Below, piece after piece: positions 46,163 through 54,282 of a stretch of 64,000 nucleotides of DNA. The notes under the pieces are model-generated. The model was not told the DNA's origin, made no database searches, and worked only from the letters and a program-made list of their open reading frames with translations. The DNA is from an uncultured Ilumatobacter sp. (GTDB lineage Bacteria; Actinomycetota; Acidimicrobiia; Acidimicrobiales; Ilumatobacteraceae). Every line of letters starts with the position of its first letter. The stretch's first letter is position 1. Both the position numbers and the translations under genes were made by a program. The stretch covers positions 33,346-97,345 of the forward strand of contig CALFRK010000026.1 of the NCBI GenBank assembly GCA_937919625.1, read 5' to 3'.

Positions 46163-46168
46163 GTGCGA

Positions 46169-46197
46169 ATGATAGCGAACAACTGTTCGTATTGCAA
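46169..46197 (-). promoter_or_regulatory. Promoter with LexA-type SOS box upstream of the HNH gene
   Basis: On the minus strand, TTGCAA (46197-46192) and TATCAT (46174-46169) are 17 bp apart. The spacer contains CGAAC-AACT-GTTCG in plus-strand order (46176-46189), the actinobacterial LexA half-sites at N4 spacing. Only 6 bp separate the -10 box from the ATG at 46162, so the transcript should be leaderless and repressed by LexA until DNA damage. Confidence 0.7.
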
Positions 46198-46351
46198 CCC
46201 CTGATCAGGACTTTTACGGCGAAAATTACGGGGGGTCCCCAGCGGGTGAGCTTCGTGACGGGGCGGTCATCCCCGTCTACGGCGGCATGTCGATCCACCA
46301 CACCTGACCACGTTGAGTCTCCTGACACAACGTGGTAATAACGTGGTCGGA

Positions 46352-46837
46352 TCAGTCGGGGGCGGGTTCGGCTTCTGCTCGTGCGGCGAGCGCATCGAGG
46401 GCGTTGCCGAGCAGTTTCGACATCCGTTTGCTGCTCAGCCGCCAAAACCAACCGAACCGGCGGGCGGGTTCGATCCCTTGCGTATAGGTGACGGTGCAGC
46501 CGTCGTCGTTCGGTTCGATCACGACCGACTCCGCCAGGGCCGCCAGCAGCCGCGGACCCGAGATCACGGCGAACGCAAACCGCTCGTTCGGGTCCCATGC
46601 AGTGAACAGTTCGCCGATGGTCGCGCCAGGCACCGAGACGACCCGTTGCCCCCCGACACCCTCAGCAGCGCCCGTCACCTGGACCCGCTTGAGCGCAACG
46701 AACCATTCGGGCCACGTTTCATGGTCGGCGATGTGTTTCCAGACAGCCGCTGGTGCGGCGAACACGCGCCGCTCGCGCTGAACGACGAGCGGCGCTGTGG
46801 CGATCCACTCTGGCTGCCGCACCGGAAGCTGTGCCAT
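46352..46837 (-). CDS. SRPBCC/polyketide-cyclase-like protein
   Basis: 161 residues if started at the ATG at 46837. The SRPBCC fold is indicated by QRERRVFAAPAAVWKHIADHETWPEWF and VVSVPGATIGELFTAWDPNERF. It would bind a hydrophobic ligand in an internal cavity; no specific function is evident. The A of this ATG is also the final base of the CCA tail of tRNA-Lys, so tRNA maturation would cut at or next to the start codon. GTG 46822 (codon 6) is an alternative start after processing. Confidence 0.75.
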   Translation of the reverse strand: MAQLPVRQPEWIATAPLVVQRERRVFAAPAAVWKHIADHETWPEWFVALKRVQVTGAAEGVGGQRVVSVPGATIGELFTAWDPNERFAFAVISGPRLLAALAESVVIEPNDDGCTVTYTQGIEPARRFGWFWRLSSKRMSKLLGNALDALAARAEAEPAPD

Positions 46838-46839
46838 GG

Positions 46840-46912
46840 TGCGCCCCCAGGGACTCGAACCCTGAACCAATGGGTTAAAAGCCCACTGCTCTAACCATTG
46901 AGCTAGAGGCGC
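46840..46912 (-). tRNA. tRNA-Lys (anticodon TTT)
   Basis: Complete cloverleaf: acceptor GCGCCTC / GGGGCGC, D-arm GCTC-GAGC, anticodon loop CTTTTAA giving TTT, and T-arm CAGGG-TTCGAGT-CCCTG. Discriminator A is at 46840, and the next three bases (46839-46837) encode CCA, whose A begins the start codon of the next gene. Confidence 0.96.
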
Positions 46913-46953
46913 GGGACCGGCGCGATTCGCGGGAGAAAACCCCCGCTCGGCGA

Positions 46954-46991
46954 CACCGGGCCTACTGCGTTCGCAAGCGTAGAGCCTGGTG
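46954..46991 (-). terminator. Imperfect hairpin between the transposase and tRNA-Lys
   Basis: CACCGGGC (46954-46961) pairs with GCCTGGTG (46984-46991), with one G-T pair. The stem continues as TAC/GTA and GC/GC with small bulges. It follows the transposase 3' end and precedes tRNA-Lys on the same strand, so it may end transposon transcription. Confidence 0.35.
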
Positions 46992-47082
46992 CCGGGTCAA
47001 CAACACCCGATTCGGTCTCCCAGCGGCTCCAAACCGTGTTGTGGGCGCGCCGAACCCGATCTTTCGAACAGAATCCGGCGGA

Positions 47083-48123
47083 TCAGGCGGCGAGCGGTGG
47101 AGCGAGGCCTTGTCGGTGCACGTGCATCGACATCGCGTTCACACCGAGCGCATAGGTGATCAGGTTCAACAACTGACGCCGGCACCCCACCGAATGCGCC
47201 CGCCGCAACCACAGCGTGTCGTCGAGGTGCCGGTTGATGCTCTCAGCATCGTTACGTCGCTTGTAGAGCGTCTCGAAATCAGGGTCGCCAGGTGGGATCT
47301 GACGCACGTTCTCAGCCCGATTGAACTTGCGTTGCTTGTCCTCGTCGTTGCTGTGCAACCGGACGGTGACGATGCCAGCACCCAGGCGTTCGGGCAGCCG
47401 GTAGTCGTTGTACCAACGAAAGGTGCCGCGCTGATCCTCGTTGCGATGCGTGCGCACCCGCTCGAGCGGCACGAACACCGACTCCCCCGCTTCGGTGATC
47501 TCCCCCAACCCGATTCGTCCGCCCTGTGCGATCAGGCGCACCTGGACGTCACCGTCGGTTGTCGAGACCGTCTTGGTTTCGACCCAAGTGATCTTCTCGA
47601 TCCGCTTACGATTCTTGCCGTTGCCCTGCTGACGGCTCCCCGCCGCAGCAGAGACCCGGTTGACCGACAACCAGCCGAGATCACGCATCAACCGCTGATG
47701 ATGCACACCGCACAACGCGGTGTCGTACACAACACCCTGCGCGCCCGGCAGCAATGGTGCCAGGCCGACAAACCGGCCGACCGCGGTCGCCGCCTCACCG
47801 CCCGATGTCGGTACGTGGGCGACGTCGACGATGAACCGGCTGTGCGGATGCGGATGACGTGCAGCGATCAACACGAACTTCGTCCCCCACACCATCTCCC
47901 CCGTCCCCTCGACATGCAACCCAGCATCACGCTCGACACGCGGGAAATGGATTTCGCCGGTTCGCTTGTCGACCCGCTTGTCGCCCGGCTGGGCCCGGAA
48001 CAGCGGTGTGATCACCTTGCCGTCGGCGTACAGCATCCGCGACAGATCCGGATGCGTCCACGATCCCGGATGACGGTGACGTGCTCGACACGGACTGACT
48101 GCTCGTCTTTGCTGCGGTAGCAT
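47083..48123 (-). CDS. DDE-type transposase, probably 5'-truncated
   Basis: 346 residues. Recognisable features are SRMLYADGKVITPLFRAQPGDK, FIVDVAHVPTSGGEAATAVG with the catalytic aspartate region, GVVYDTALCGVHHQRLMRD, and the glutamate-containing YKRRNDAESINRHLDDT, followed by RAHSVGCRRQLLNLITYALG. The usual N-terminal helix-turn-helix region is absent: the first 30 residues (LPQQRRAVSPCRARHRHP) look unrelated, and the next gene upstream is an apparently foreign methyltransferase. The element is therefore probably a 5'-truncated remnant. I could not identify terminal inverted repeats. A shorter remnant with the same NDAES motif lies at 57312-57356. Confidence 0.75.
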   Translation of the reverse strand: MLPQQRRAVSPCRARHRHPGSWTHPDLSRMLYADGKVITPLFRAQPGDKRVDKRTGEIHFPRVERDAGLHVEGTGEMVWGTKFVLIAARHPHPHSRFIVDVAHVPTSGGEAATAVGRFVGLAPLLPGAQGVVYDTALCGVHHQRLMRDLGWLSVNRVSAAAGSRQQGNGKNRKRIEKITWVETKTVSTTDGDVQVRLIAQGGRIGLGEITEAGESVFVPLERVRTHRNEDQRGTFRWYNDYRLPERLGAGIVTVRLHSNDEDKQRKFNRAENVRQIPPGDPDFETLYKRRNDAESINRHLDDTLWLRRAHSVGCRRQLLNLITYALGVNAMSMHVHRQGLAPPLAA

Positions 48124-48244
48124 TCCGTCAGCGGATCAAGCAAAGTGCGATCCTGACCGGCTTTTCATTCTTGGATGATCGTGAAGTGTCATCATCGTGC
48201 CCAGGACCGGCTTCGTCCTGTCTTGTCCAACCGTCGGAGGAAAA

Positions 48245-49111
48245 ATGCCGTTTGCCCCTGCCATGAAACTTGCAATGGGCCTGATCGCCGAGGCCGAGGC
48301 ACTGGCTGCCTACGGCGCGGCACTGGCCAATCCTGAACCCGGCCCAATCGCCGACCAGATCGGCGCGGTCACTGCCCTGCTTGCCCCGGATGCGCTGTCC
48401 GACCTGAAACCGGCCGAAGCGACCATGATCCGGTCTTATATCCGCAGTTTCCTGCGTCAGGCGATGGATCTGCTGGAAAACCCCGGCCGTCCCGCCGGTT
48501 GGGCCTTTGATGACCCTCTGATCCTCGAAAATATCGGCCAAGGGTCCAAACAATTGGTCCGTATGATCGAGGAGATCGCGGTCAAGACGCCGGCCCTCTC
48601 CGAGCGGATGGCACGCGCAGGCAAGTTCCTCGACGTTGGCAGCGGTGTCGGCTGGATTTCCATCGAGGCTGCCCGGAGCTGGCCCGCCTTTGCTGTCGAG
48701 GGCATCGACATCTTTGATCCCGCGTTGGCGCTCGCCGAGCGCAACCTGGCGCAATCCGGTCTTGCCGAAAGGGTTTCGTTCCGCAAGCTGAGCATCGCCG
48801 ACTTGAACATTCGCGACACCTACGCCGCCGCCTTCTTCGCAGGTCCCTTCGTTCCTGCCGCCATCGTCCCGGACGCATTGCAGCGACTGCATGCCGCCAT
48901 CGAGCCCGGCGGCTGGCTGTTCTTCGGTCTGTTTCGCGCCTCGCCAGAACCTCTGCCGCAAGCGTTGTTGAAGCTGCGTGTGCTGCGCTCGGGCGGCTAC
49001 CCATGGACACCGCCAGAGGTTCGCACTTTGCTTGAAGCGGCTGGCTTTGTCTGGCACGGCGACCAGCCCAGCGACGGCCCGGCTTACATCGTGACAGCGC
49101 GCAAAACCTGA
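48245..49111 (+). CDS. Class I SAM-dependent methyltransferase
   Basis: 288 residues from the ATG at 48245, which has GGAGG 4 nt upstream, an unusually strong site for this window. An N-terminal helical domain of about 125 residues precedes a Rossmann methyltransferase: motif I LDVGSGVGWISIEAA, the acidic strand-2 end GIDIFDPALALA, and motif post-I VSFRKLSIADL. The sequence style, including PGRPAGWAFDDPLILENIGQG (core AFDDPLIL), resembles alphaproteobacterial proteins. It is flanked by the truncated transposase and a gene-less, rearranged segment, so it may have been acquired. The substrate is unknown. Confidence 0.75.
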   Translation: MPFAPAMKLAMGLIAEAEALAAYGAALANPEPGPIADQIGAVTALLAPDALSDLKPAEATMIRSYIRSFLRQAMDLLENPGRPAGWAFDDPLILENIGQGSKQLVRMIEEIAVKTPALSERMARAGKFLDVGSGVGWISIEAARSWPAFAVEGIDIFDPALALAERNLAQSGLAERVSFRKLSIADLNIRDTYAAAFFAGPFVPAAIVPDALQRLHAAIEPGGWLFFGLFRASPEPLPQALLKLRVLRSGGYPWTPPEVRTLLEAAGFVWHGDQPSDGPAYIVTARKT

Positions 49112-49778
49112 TCCCCTCAGCCCGTCGTCGAGATGGGGAAATTGCTCAACCCTTCGTATCCGCCGAGGCTTCGCGCGAGCGGTGCTCCGAGCCGGCAGAG
49201 CAACGCCAGGTCCGCGACGCAACGACCTAACGGAACGACTTGAATATCGAGCGGGTTCAGGCGGTCTGACCGCACTCGGTATATCGCCGGATACCGGGTG
49301 TCCAGTCACTCGTCTTGGGTCGCGATTACCGAGTGGCTTGGAGACATCGGCACTGACGATGTCGGGCGCCGTGGGCCGCGCGTTGGGGCCTCGTGGGGGT
49401 TCACGGCGGAGGACCGACGCGGGCGATCTCAACGACGCGCCGACTGTCGCCCTGGGCTTGAACGCCTGCCGAGGGGTCGCCGACCGGTCACCATAAGGCG
49501 AGTGGCACAGCAGACCAGGGTTCGTGTCGCAGCAGACCAGGGTTCGTCTCGCAGCACGTCGCTTCCATCGCAACCGTTGCGAGATCGAACTGCCCCGACG
49601 GGCGACGGCAGCCAAGATTCCGGTAGTCAACCCGCTGGCGGGCGGGAGGTGGGCCGGTCGTATCACCGAAGAGGGCGCTGATACTCCTATGTCAATGCCT
49701 TTCCAACCGCCTTCTGGCGATCGCCGTGACCAGGGGTAGGTCGGTTTCGCACCAGCCTGAATCAGCGCCTCGTCAGAT
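49112..49778. other. Gene-less segment with a two-copy 22-bp tandem repeat
   Basis: No frame in this 667-bp stretch shows a recognisable protein or a plausible start and ribosome site. The only structure seen is a direct repeat: 49509-49530 and 49531-49552 are 22-bp copies differing at one base, followed by five more matching bases. It separates the methyltransferase from the broken LuxR gene and is probably decayed DNA. Confidence 0.5.
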
Positions 49779-50725
49779 TCAGATCCGGCCGGTCGAGCGG
49801 CGGGTGGCAAGGGCGGCGAGCTCGGAGCGGTTCGACAGGCCGAGCTTGGCGAAGATGTGGCTGACGTGCACCTTGACGGTGCCGCGTGCCACGAACATCC
49901 GCTCTGCGATCTGTGGGTTGGTCAAACCCTCGGCGACGAGTTCGACCACACGACGCTCGGTCGGGGTGAGGCTCGCCCACCCGACGCTGGGGCGCTTGCG
50001 TTCTCCACGCGCACGCGAGACGTACTCGACCACTTCGTCGGGCCCAAGTTCGGAACCCTCGGCCCAGTACTCGTCGGTCGCACCATCGCCGAGCGCGTCG
50101 CCCAACGCCGCCCGCCACCTCGCCGCCGTCTCGGCGATGGGAGACGGGGTGGCCAGACCCAACGCCGCTCGCTGGGCGGCTGCTGCGCCGTCCGCTGACA
50201 TCGGCAAAGTCGAGGGCGGCTTCCAGATTGTCGTGTTCGAGTTCGAGCATCGCCAACAGCTTGGCGCTGTCACGAAACGCAATCTCGGGTTCGACCGACT
50301 CGACGAACGCCAGGAAGTGCTCGAGGTGGAGGGAGCGAACCCGATCGACGTCACCGGAGTCGACGAGCCTTCCGTGCAGGAAATGGCGGACCGACTCGAG
50401 GAAGCGGTAGCGCGACGGGCCGCCCGCGTGATCGACCCGTATCACTGACTTGTCGACCAGGTGGGTGAGCAGGTCGAGCACGCGGTAGGTGTCGATCTGG
50501 TCATCGACGGCGATCGCCTCGTCCGCATCGATCGTGAACGAGGACATCACGGCGAGACGACGAGCGACCGTCTGCTCGTCGGGCTCGAGAAGGTCGTAGC
50601 TCCAGGCGACCGACGCCTCGAGCGTCTGCTGGCGCGCCAACGACGTGCGGTTGCCCCCGGTCAACAACCGGAATCGGTCGGTGAGCGCCGCCTCGATGCC
50701 GACCGGGCTGGGCGAGGTGACCTCG
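49779..50725 (-). pseudogene. Broken LuxR-type regulator (AAA ATPase domain remnant plus HTH)
   Basis: Two parts of one regulator are in different frames. From about 50725 to 50205 the sequence matches the ATPase/TPR side of large LuxR regulators: DRFRLLTGGNRTSLARQQTLEASVAWSYDLL, then RYRFLESVRHF and LEHDNLEAALDFA (cores FRLLTGG and WSYDLL). From about 50201 to 49779 the other frame gives AARWRAALGDALGDG and the LuxR helix-turn-helix LTPTERRVVELVAEGLTNPQ, ending IFAKLGLSNRSELAALA. The intervening TPR region is deleted near 50200 with a frameshift. The 5' end is lost at 50703-50726, where it abuts the SnoaL-like remnant. Confidence 0.75.
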
Positions 50726-51004
50726 ATCGAGGCGTACACCGACTGGATGCAGGGCCTCTACACGGTCATGACCGACGTCTCGTACGAGATCAAGGGGTTC
50801 GGCACCGATACCGATCGCAACTGCGTCGTGGCCTACGCGGTGTTCTCAGGGACACACACCGGAGATGGCGGCCCGGTCCCACCGACCGGCAAGAGCACGA
50901 CCAGCGACTACGCCTACGCGCTGCAGTTCGAGGGCGACAAGATCGCTCACCTGACGAAGGTCTGGCACTCGGGCATGGCAATGCAGGAACTCGGCTGGGC
51001 CTGA
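50726..51004 (+). pseudogene. 5'-truncated SnoaL-like protein remnant
   Basis: About 92 residues of homology remain: IEAYTDWMQGLYTVMTDVSYEIKGFGTDTDRN and VVAYAVFSGTHTGDGGPVPPTGK, ending in VWHSGMAMQELGWA. (Only the cores IEAYTDWMQG and VAYAVFSGTHTGD are needed to see the NTF2/SnoaL-like fold.) The N-terminal third is missing at the junction with the broken LuxR gene. A strong hairpin (51023-51057) follows the stop codon. Confidence 0.65.
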
Positions 51005-51022
51005 CCGACAGGGCCCGCCGAT

Positions 51023-51057
51023 CGATTCCACCTTGTGCCTGACACAAGGTGGAATCG
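51023..51057 (+). terminator. Hairpin after the SnoaL-like remnant
   Basis: A perfect 15-bp stem (containing GATTCCACCTTGTG / CACAAGGTGGAATC) closes the pentaloop CCTGA. The GTG-CCTGA-CAC apex matches the shared hairpin family. It lies between the convergent SnoaL remnant and the 64-residue gene. Confidence 0.75.
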
Positions 51058-51081
51058 GTCGACTTCGCCGGACCCTCCTGA

Positions 51082-51276
51082 TCATGTGCCGCCCGGTTTA
51101 CAGGTCACGATCACGTTGGACTCGAGGCTGTCGCCGGCTTCGTTTTCGACCTCGCCGGATGCCTTGACCGTCACGAATGGATTGGCATTGCCGCCGAGCG
51201 CGATCCGCTCGACTGACGAAAGCGGGAGTGCCGATCCGTCGTCGAGGGTGGTGCCGTCTTCTCGCACGAAGCGCAC
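51082..51276 (-). CDS. Small protein downstream of the 461-residue LQxxxGN protein
   Basis: 64 residues from a GTG with GAGG 10 bp upstream, 12 bp after the preceding stop and on the same strand. The sequence is mostly beta-like and acidic (REDGTTLDDGSALPLSSVER, VTVKASGEVENEAGDSLESN) and ends with CKPGGT. It has no signal peptide or recognised domain. Its position suggests an operon partner, perhaps an immunity or chaperone-type companion, but nothing in its sequence shows that. Confidence 0.5.
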   Translation of the reverse strand: MRFVREDGTTLDDGSALPLSSVERIALGGNANPFVTVKASGEVENEAGDSLESNVIVTCKPGGT

Positions 51277-51288
51277 CAGTGACCTCGC

Positions 51289-52674
51289 TCAGCGCTTGTT
51301 GGGCGGTTTCATGTCGCGGCCGTAGATCAGCTTCCACACCATGTCTCGGTTGTCGAACACCCATGAGTTGAGTCCAGCGGGTTTGATTTCGGTACCGAAG
51401 CCGGCGAACACGGACTCTGTCTTGGGTCCGCGAGTGTCCATCACCTCTCGGGCTGTTCGCGTGAACATCTGGCGCCGATCGTCGAAGAATTCCACTACGG
51501 CGTCAGCCGGAGTCCCAGGGGGCGCCGAGGCGGCCTTGAACATGTCACGCATGTAGGTGAAGACTGGCCGTCCACCTGGTTCTTCGCTGGCGTAGGGCAG
51601 CTCATCACCGACGACTTCACGTAACTCCCACCACACCCGATTCTGCTGTCGCGCCAACGAGACCACCTTGTCCCACTGGTGGGCGATGCCCGACAGCATC
51701 GGACCGATATGGGCGTACATGATCATGTACGGACCGGCCGCCGTGAAGCCGGCCGCCGTGCCACCCGCCGCCCAGATGTTCTCGATCTTCGCCAACGCTT
51801 CTTGACTTGACGCGGCCAGAGCCGGCACTTCCTTCCAACCTGCGAGCAGGCCGACGACCGACTTCACCTTTCCCAGCACCCCCACGAGCGGAGCGACATC
51901 ACGGCCGTTGAGAATTGCTTCGGCATCGTTGATTGCGGTCAGCACGGTGAGCGTTCCTTCGGCGACATCTTTCAGATTGCCGGCCCCAACCTCTATGTCG
52001 GAGGGTTCTTTACCGGCCGCATAGGCGTCGCGGTACGCAAACAAAATTTGCTCCCGAAGCGCCATCATCTCTCGTTCGGTCCGGCGAAGTTCGCGTTTTC
52101 CTTCGGCTTTGTTGCTTTCGACGACGCGCTGCTTGAGTTCTTCCCAGCGCCCGAACACGTCGGCTGCGGCGTCGATGTCGGCTTCCGACGTCTTGTCGCC
52201 CGGAGCCTCGATGACCTTCAGCAGCAGCATCGCGGTCTCATCGAGGAGCTGGAACCCAGTTCTGTAGAAAGAGCTGTGCTCGTTTTGTTCGGCGACGAAA
52301 TCGGTGATCTCGTCGGCCAACTGTTCGAGCTCGGCACGTGCAAACGGCTTGGTAGTCCAGGCTGCTGCCAGACCTTCGGCGACGATCTCGGTGAAGCTCA
52401 GGCCCTCGTCTTCCTCCAGTCGCATCACCTGGCCTTGGCCGAGCAGCTGTGTCGTCGCCGAGTTTCCTGCCGAGCGCTGGAGTGCGAGTGCCATGGCGAC
52501 GTGCTGCGGCCCGCCCGCCGACTGTTGCAGCGACCGCAAACCCGTCGAACTCATGCGACTGGGGTTGCTGGTCACGCGCTCCTTGTCGGTGAGTGCTTGT
52601 GACCTGCCCGGTTTGACGCTCGGCAACAAGTCCGAAGCTCGCGCATCGGCGCCACCGGTCCCTTGCGAGCGCAT
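51289..52674 (-). CDS. Helical protein with N-terminal LQxxxGN motif
   Basis: 461 residues from the ATG at 52674; in-frame starts at 52719 and 52752 would add up to 26 residues. Residues 65-78 read LQRSAGNSATTQLL, the same short motif found in the two neighbouring large proteins. The rest is predominantly helical. A charged heptad-like stretch (ELKQRVVESNKAEGKRELRR) suggests a coiled coil near the middle. A hydrophobic, glycine/alanine-rich region (AAGGTAAGFTAAGPYMIMYA) could insert in a membrane. No known domain is recognised. It is divergent from the caspase-like gene and followed by a 64-residue gene. Confidence 0.7.
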   Translation of the reverse strand: MRSQGTGGADARASDLLPSVKPGRSQALTDKERVTSNPSRMSSTGLRSLQQSAGGPQHVAMALALQRSAGNSATTQLLGQGQVMRLEEDEGLSFTEIVAEGLAAAWTTKPFARAELEQLADEITDFVAEQNEHSSFYRTGFQLLDETAMLLLKVIEAPGDKTSEADIDAAADVFGRWEELKQRVVESNKAEGKRELRRTEREMMALREQILFAYRDAYAAGKEPSDIEVGAGNLKDVAEGTLTVLTAINDAEAILNGRDVAPLVGVLGKVKSVVGLLAGWKEVPALAASSQEALAKIENIWAAGGTAAGFTAAGPYMIMYAHIGPMLSGIAHQWDKVVSLARQQNRVWWELREVVGDELPYASEEPGGRPVFTYMRDMFKAASAPPGTPADAVVEFFDDRRQMFTRTAREVMDTRGPKTESVFAGFGTEIKPAGLNSWVFDNRDMVWKLIYGRDMKPPNKR

Positions 52675-52836
52675 AGCTCCGACAATACGACGACAGCCGG
52701 TTCCCGATCGGGCAGACATCAGTTCGAGCCGAGTGAAGTTGAGCAACCGCAACGGGTCTTGCCGAGTCGACGACGAGGGAGCGCCAGCGGCTGAGTGTGC
52801 CTACACGGGCAGCGATGAGGTGCGACGATTTGGATC

Positions 52837-54261
52837 GTGCCACCCATACGACCGGGGCAGGTCGCCCGTCGGCGACCAAACGCAGAACAGGAGCAACAGC
52901 GCAGCGAGCCCGACATCGCAGCCAACGCCAACGGCGCGCCGGTCGTCACACCCCAAAACGCTCACCAACTCCAACAACAGATCGGCAATCGTGCCGTCGG
53001 CCAGCTTTCCAGCGTCGGCGCCGAACCGGAATCTGCTGAACAGGAATCTGCTGAGCCGGCAGAGCAGGCTGAGCCGGAAGAGAAGGGCGCCGGCTACACC
53101 GAGTCGGAGATCGACGTGATCCTCGGCCGAACCGAAGCGTTCGGTCCGGATGTGCCGACCTTCGAGGTGATCAGCGCCACGACATCTGCTCAGCTCTCGC
53201 ACGGCGAACTCGAACAAGAGGTTGGCCGACTGTGGACGCGGGAGCAGATCGGGTTCACCGAGGCTGCACGCCAGGCTGCCGAGACCAACAGCGCCACACG
53301 TCAGGGTTCGGCAGTTCCGACTCAGAGCGCCGACTTCGAACCTGATCAGTCGTACTCGCAACGATGGATGCTCGGGTTTTACAACCACGACTACGAGAAG
53401 GGGAGCGGCGGTGGCGATCTACCAGCCCTCAAGAAGCTGCTCCGACGTGGTTCAGGCTTTCAGCGCTCGGTCAAATCCGACTTCGATCAAGACTTCCCGT
53501 TCGAAAACAGTTCGGGAGCCCAGATCTCGTCACAGATCAACGAGAAGGGTCGCCATCTCCGGCGCGGGCTAGAGCGCCAAGAGATCGGCGAACTCGTCGT
53601 GTTCTTCACCGGTCACGGAGGCGGCGGCTCGATCCTCGGTGTCGACGGTACGTCGGTCGCATGGTCCGAGCTGGCGAGCTTGGCCGATCTCGCACAGGAC
53701 TTCGGTATCCACACGGTATACATCCTCGACACCTGTCGGGCGGGTTCGCTGGCGTCGCTCGCACAACTCGCCGCCCAGGACAACATCGACGAGAGCATCG
53801 CCGAGTCCGCCAGCTCCGACACAACAACGATGACCAGCCGCGGCGAAACGCTGCGAGCCCTCTCCACCGAATCGCTCGCCGCCAAGGAGGCCGCCCTCAG
53901 CCTGTTGGACTGGCACCGTTGGCATCGCAGCGCCACGCGCAAGCGAATGGGGCCCGACATAATCGCCCAGGCCGACGAACAGCGGACCCTTGCCGCCAAA
54001 CAACTGTCCCACCACATCGGCACCATCTACGCCCTCTTGCATCGCGCCGAAGGCGAAGCGGTACCACATCGCGCCGAACTGATCCGACTCAGCGCGACTC
54101 TGATGCTGGGGTCGGTGTGGGCCCTCGACCCGCGCCGAATCAGCGGCTTCCTAGACGACCTCGCCCCGTTCTTCGACACGATGAACGACAGCGTCAACGC
54201 TCAACTGATCACCCTGCGACAGATGGTCGAGGCGGCCCGCCAGACGAATTCGGGCGGTTGA
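52837..54261 (+). CDS. Caspase-like (peptidase C14) protein with N-terminal LQxxxGN motif
   Basis: 474 residues from a GTG. Residues 45-57 are LQQQIGNRAVGQL. A Glu/Ala-rich low-complexity linker (about 60-85) follows, then the protease domain. The C14 dyad is His260 in VVFFTGHGGGGS and Cys300 in VYILDTCRAGS, 40 residues apart as in metacaspases and caspase-like proteins. A helical C-terminal region of 140 residues follows (LSLLDWHRWHRSATRKR, LSHHIGTIYALLHRAEGE). No signal peptide or membrane segment. It is convergent with the 232-residue gene (21-bp gap) and divergent from the helical LQxxxGN gene. Confidence 0.8.
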   Translation: MPPIRPGQVARRRPNAEQEQQRSEPDIAANANGAPVVTPQNAHQLQQQIGNRAVGQLSSVGAEPESAEQESAEPAEQAEPEEKGAGYTESEIDVILGRTEAFGPDVPTFEVISATTSAQLSHGELEQEVGRLWTREQIGFTEAARQAAETNSATRQGSAVPTQSADFEPDQSYSQRWMLGFYNHDYEKGSGGGDLPALKKLLRRGSGFQRSVKSDFDQDFPFENSSGAQISSQINEKGRHLRRGLERQEIGELVVFFTGHGGGGSILGVDGTSVAWSELASLADLAQDFGIHTVYILDTCRAGSLASLAQLAAQDNIDESIAESASSDTTTMTSRGETLRALSTESLAAKEAALSLLDWHRWHRSATRKRMGPDIIAQADEQRTLAAKQLSHHIGTIYALLHRAEGEAVPHRAELIRLSATLMLGSVWALDPRRISGFLDDLAPFFDTMNDSVNAQLITLRQMVEAARQTNSGG

Positions 54262-54282
54262 CTCAAACGGGCTGTGCTGCGT

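Noticed and set aside
48128..49810. A 560-codon minus-strand open frame over the methyltransferase and beyond
   Set aside because: It is antisense to a clear methyltransferase with a good ribosome site, is Arg/Pro/Ser-rich and has no recognisable domain, so it is a high-GC shadow.
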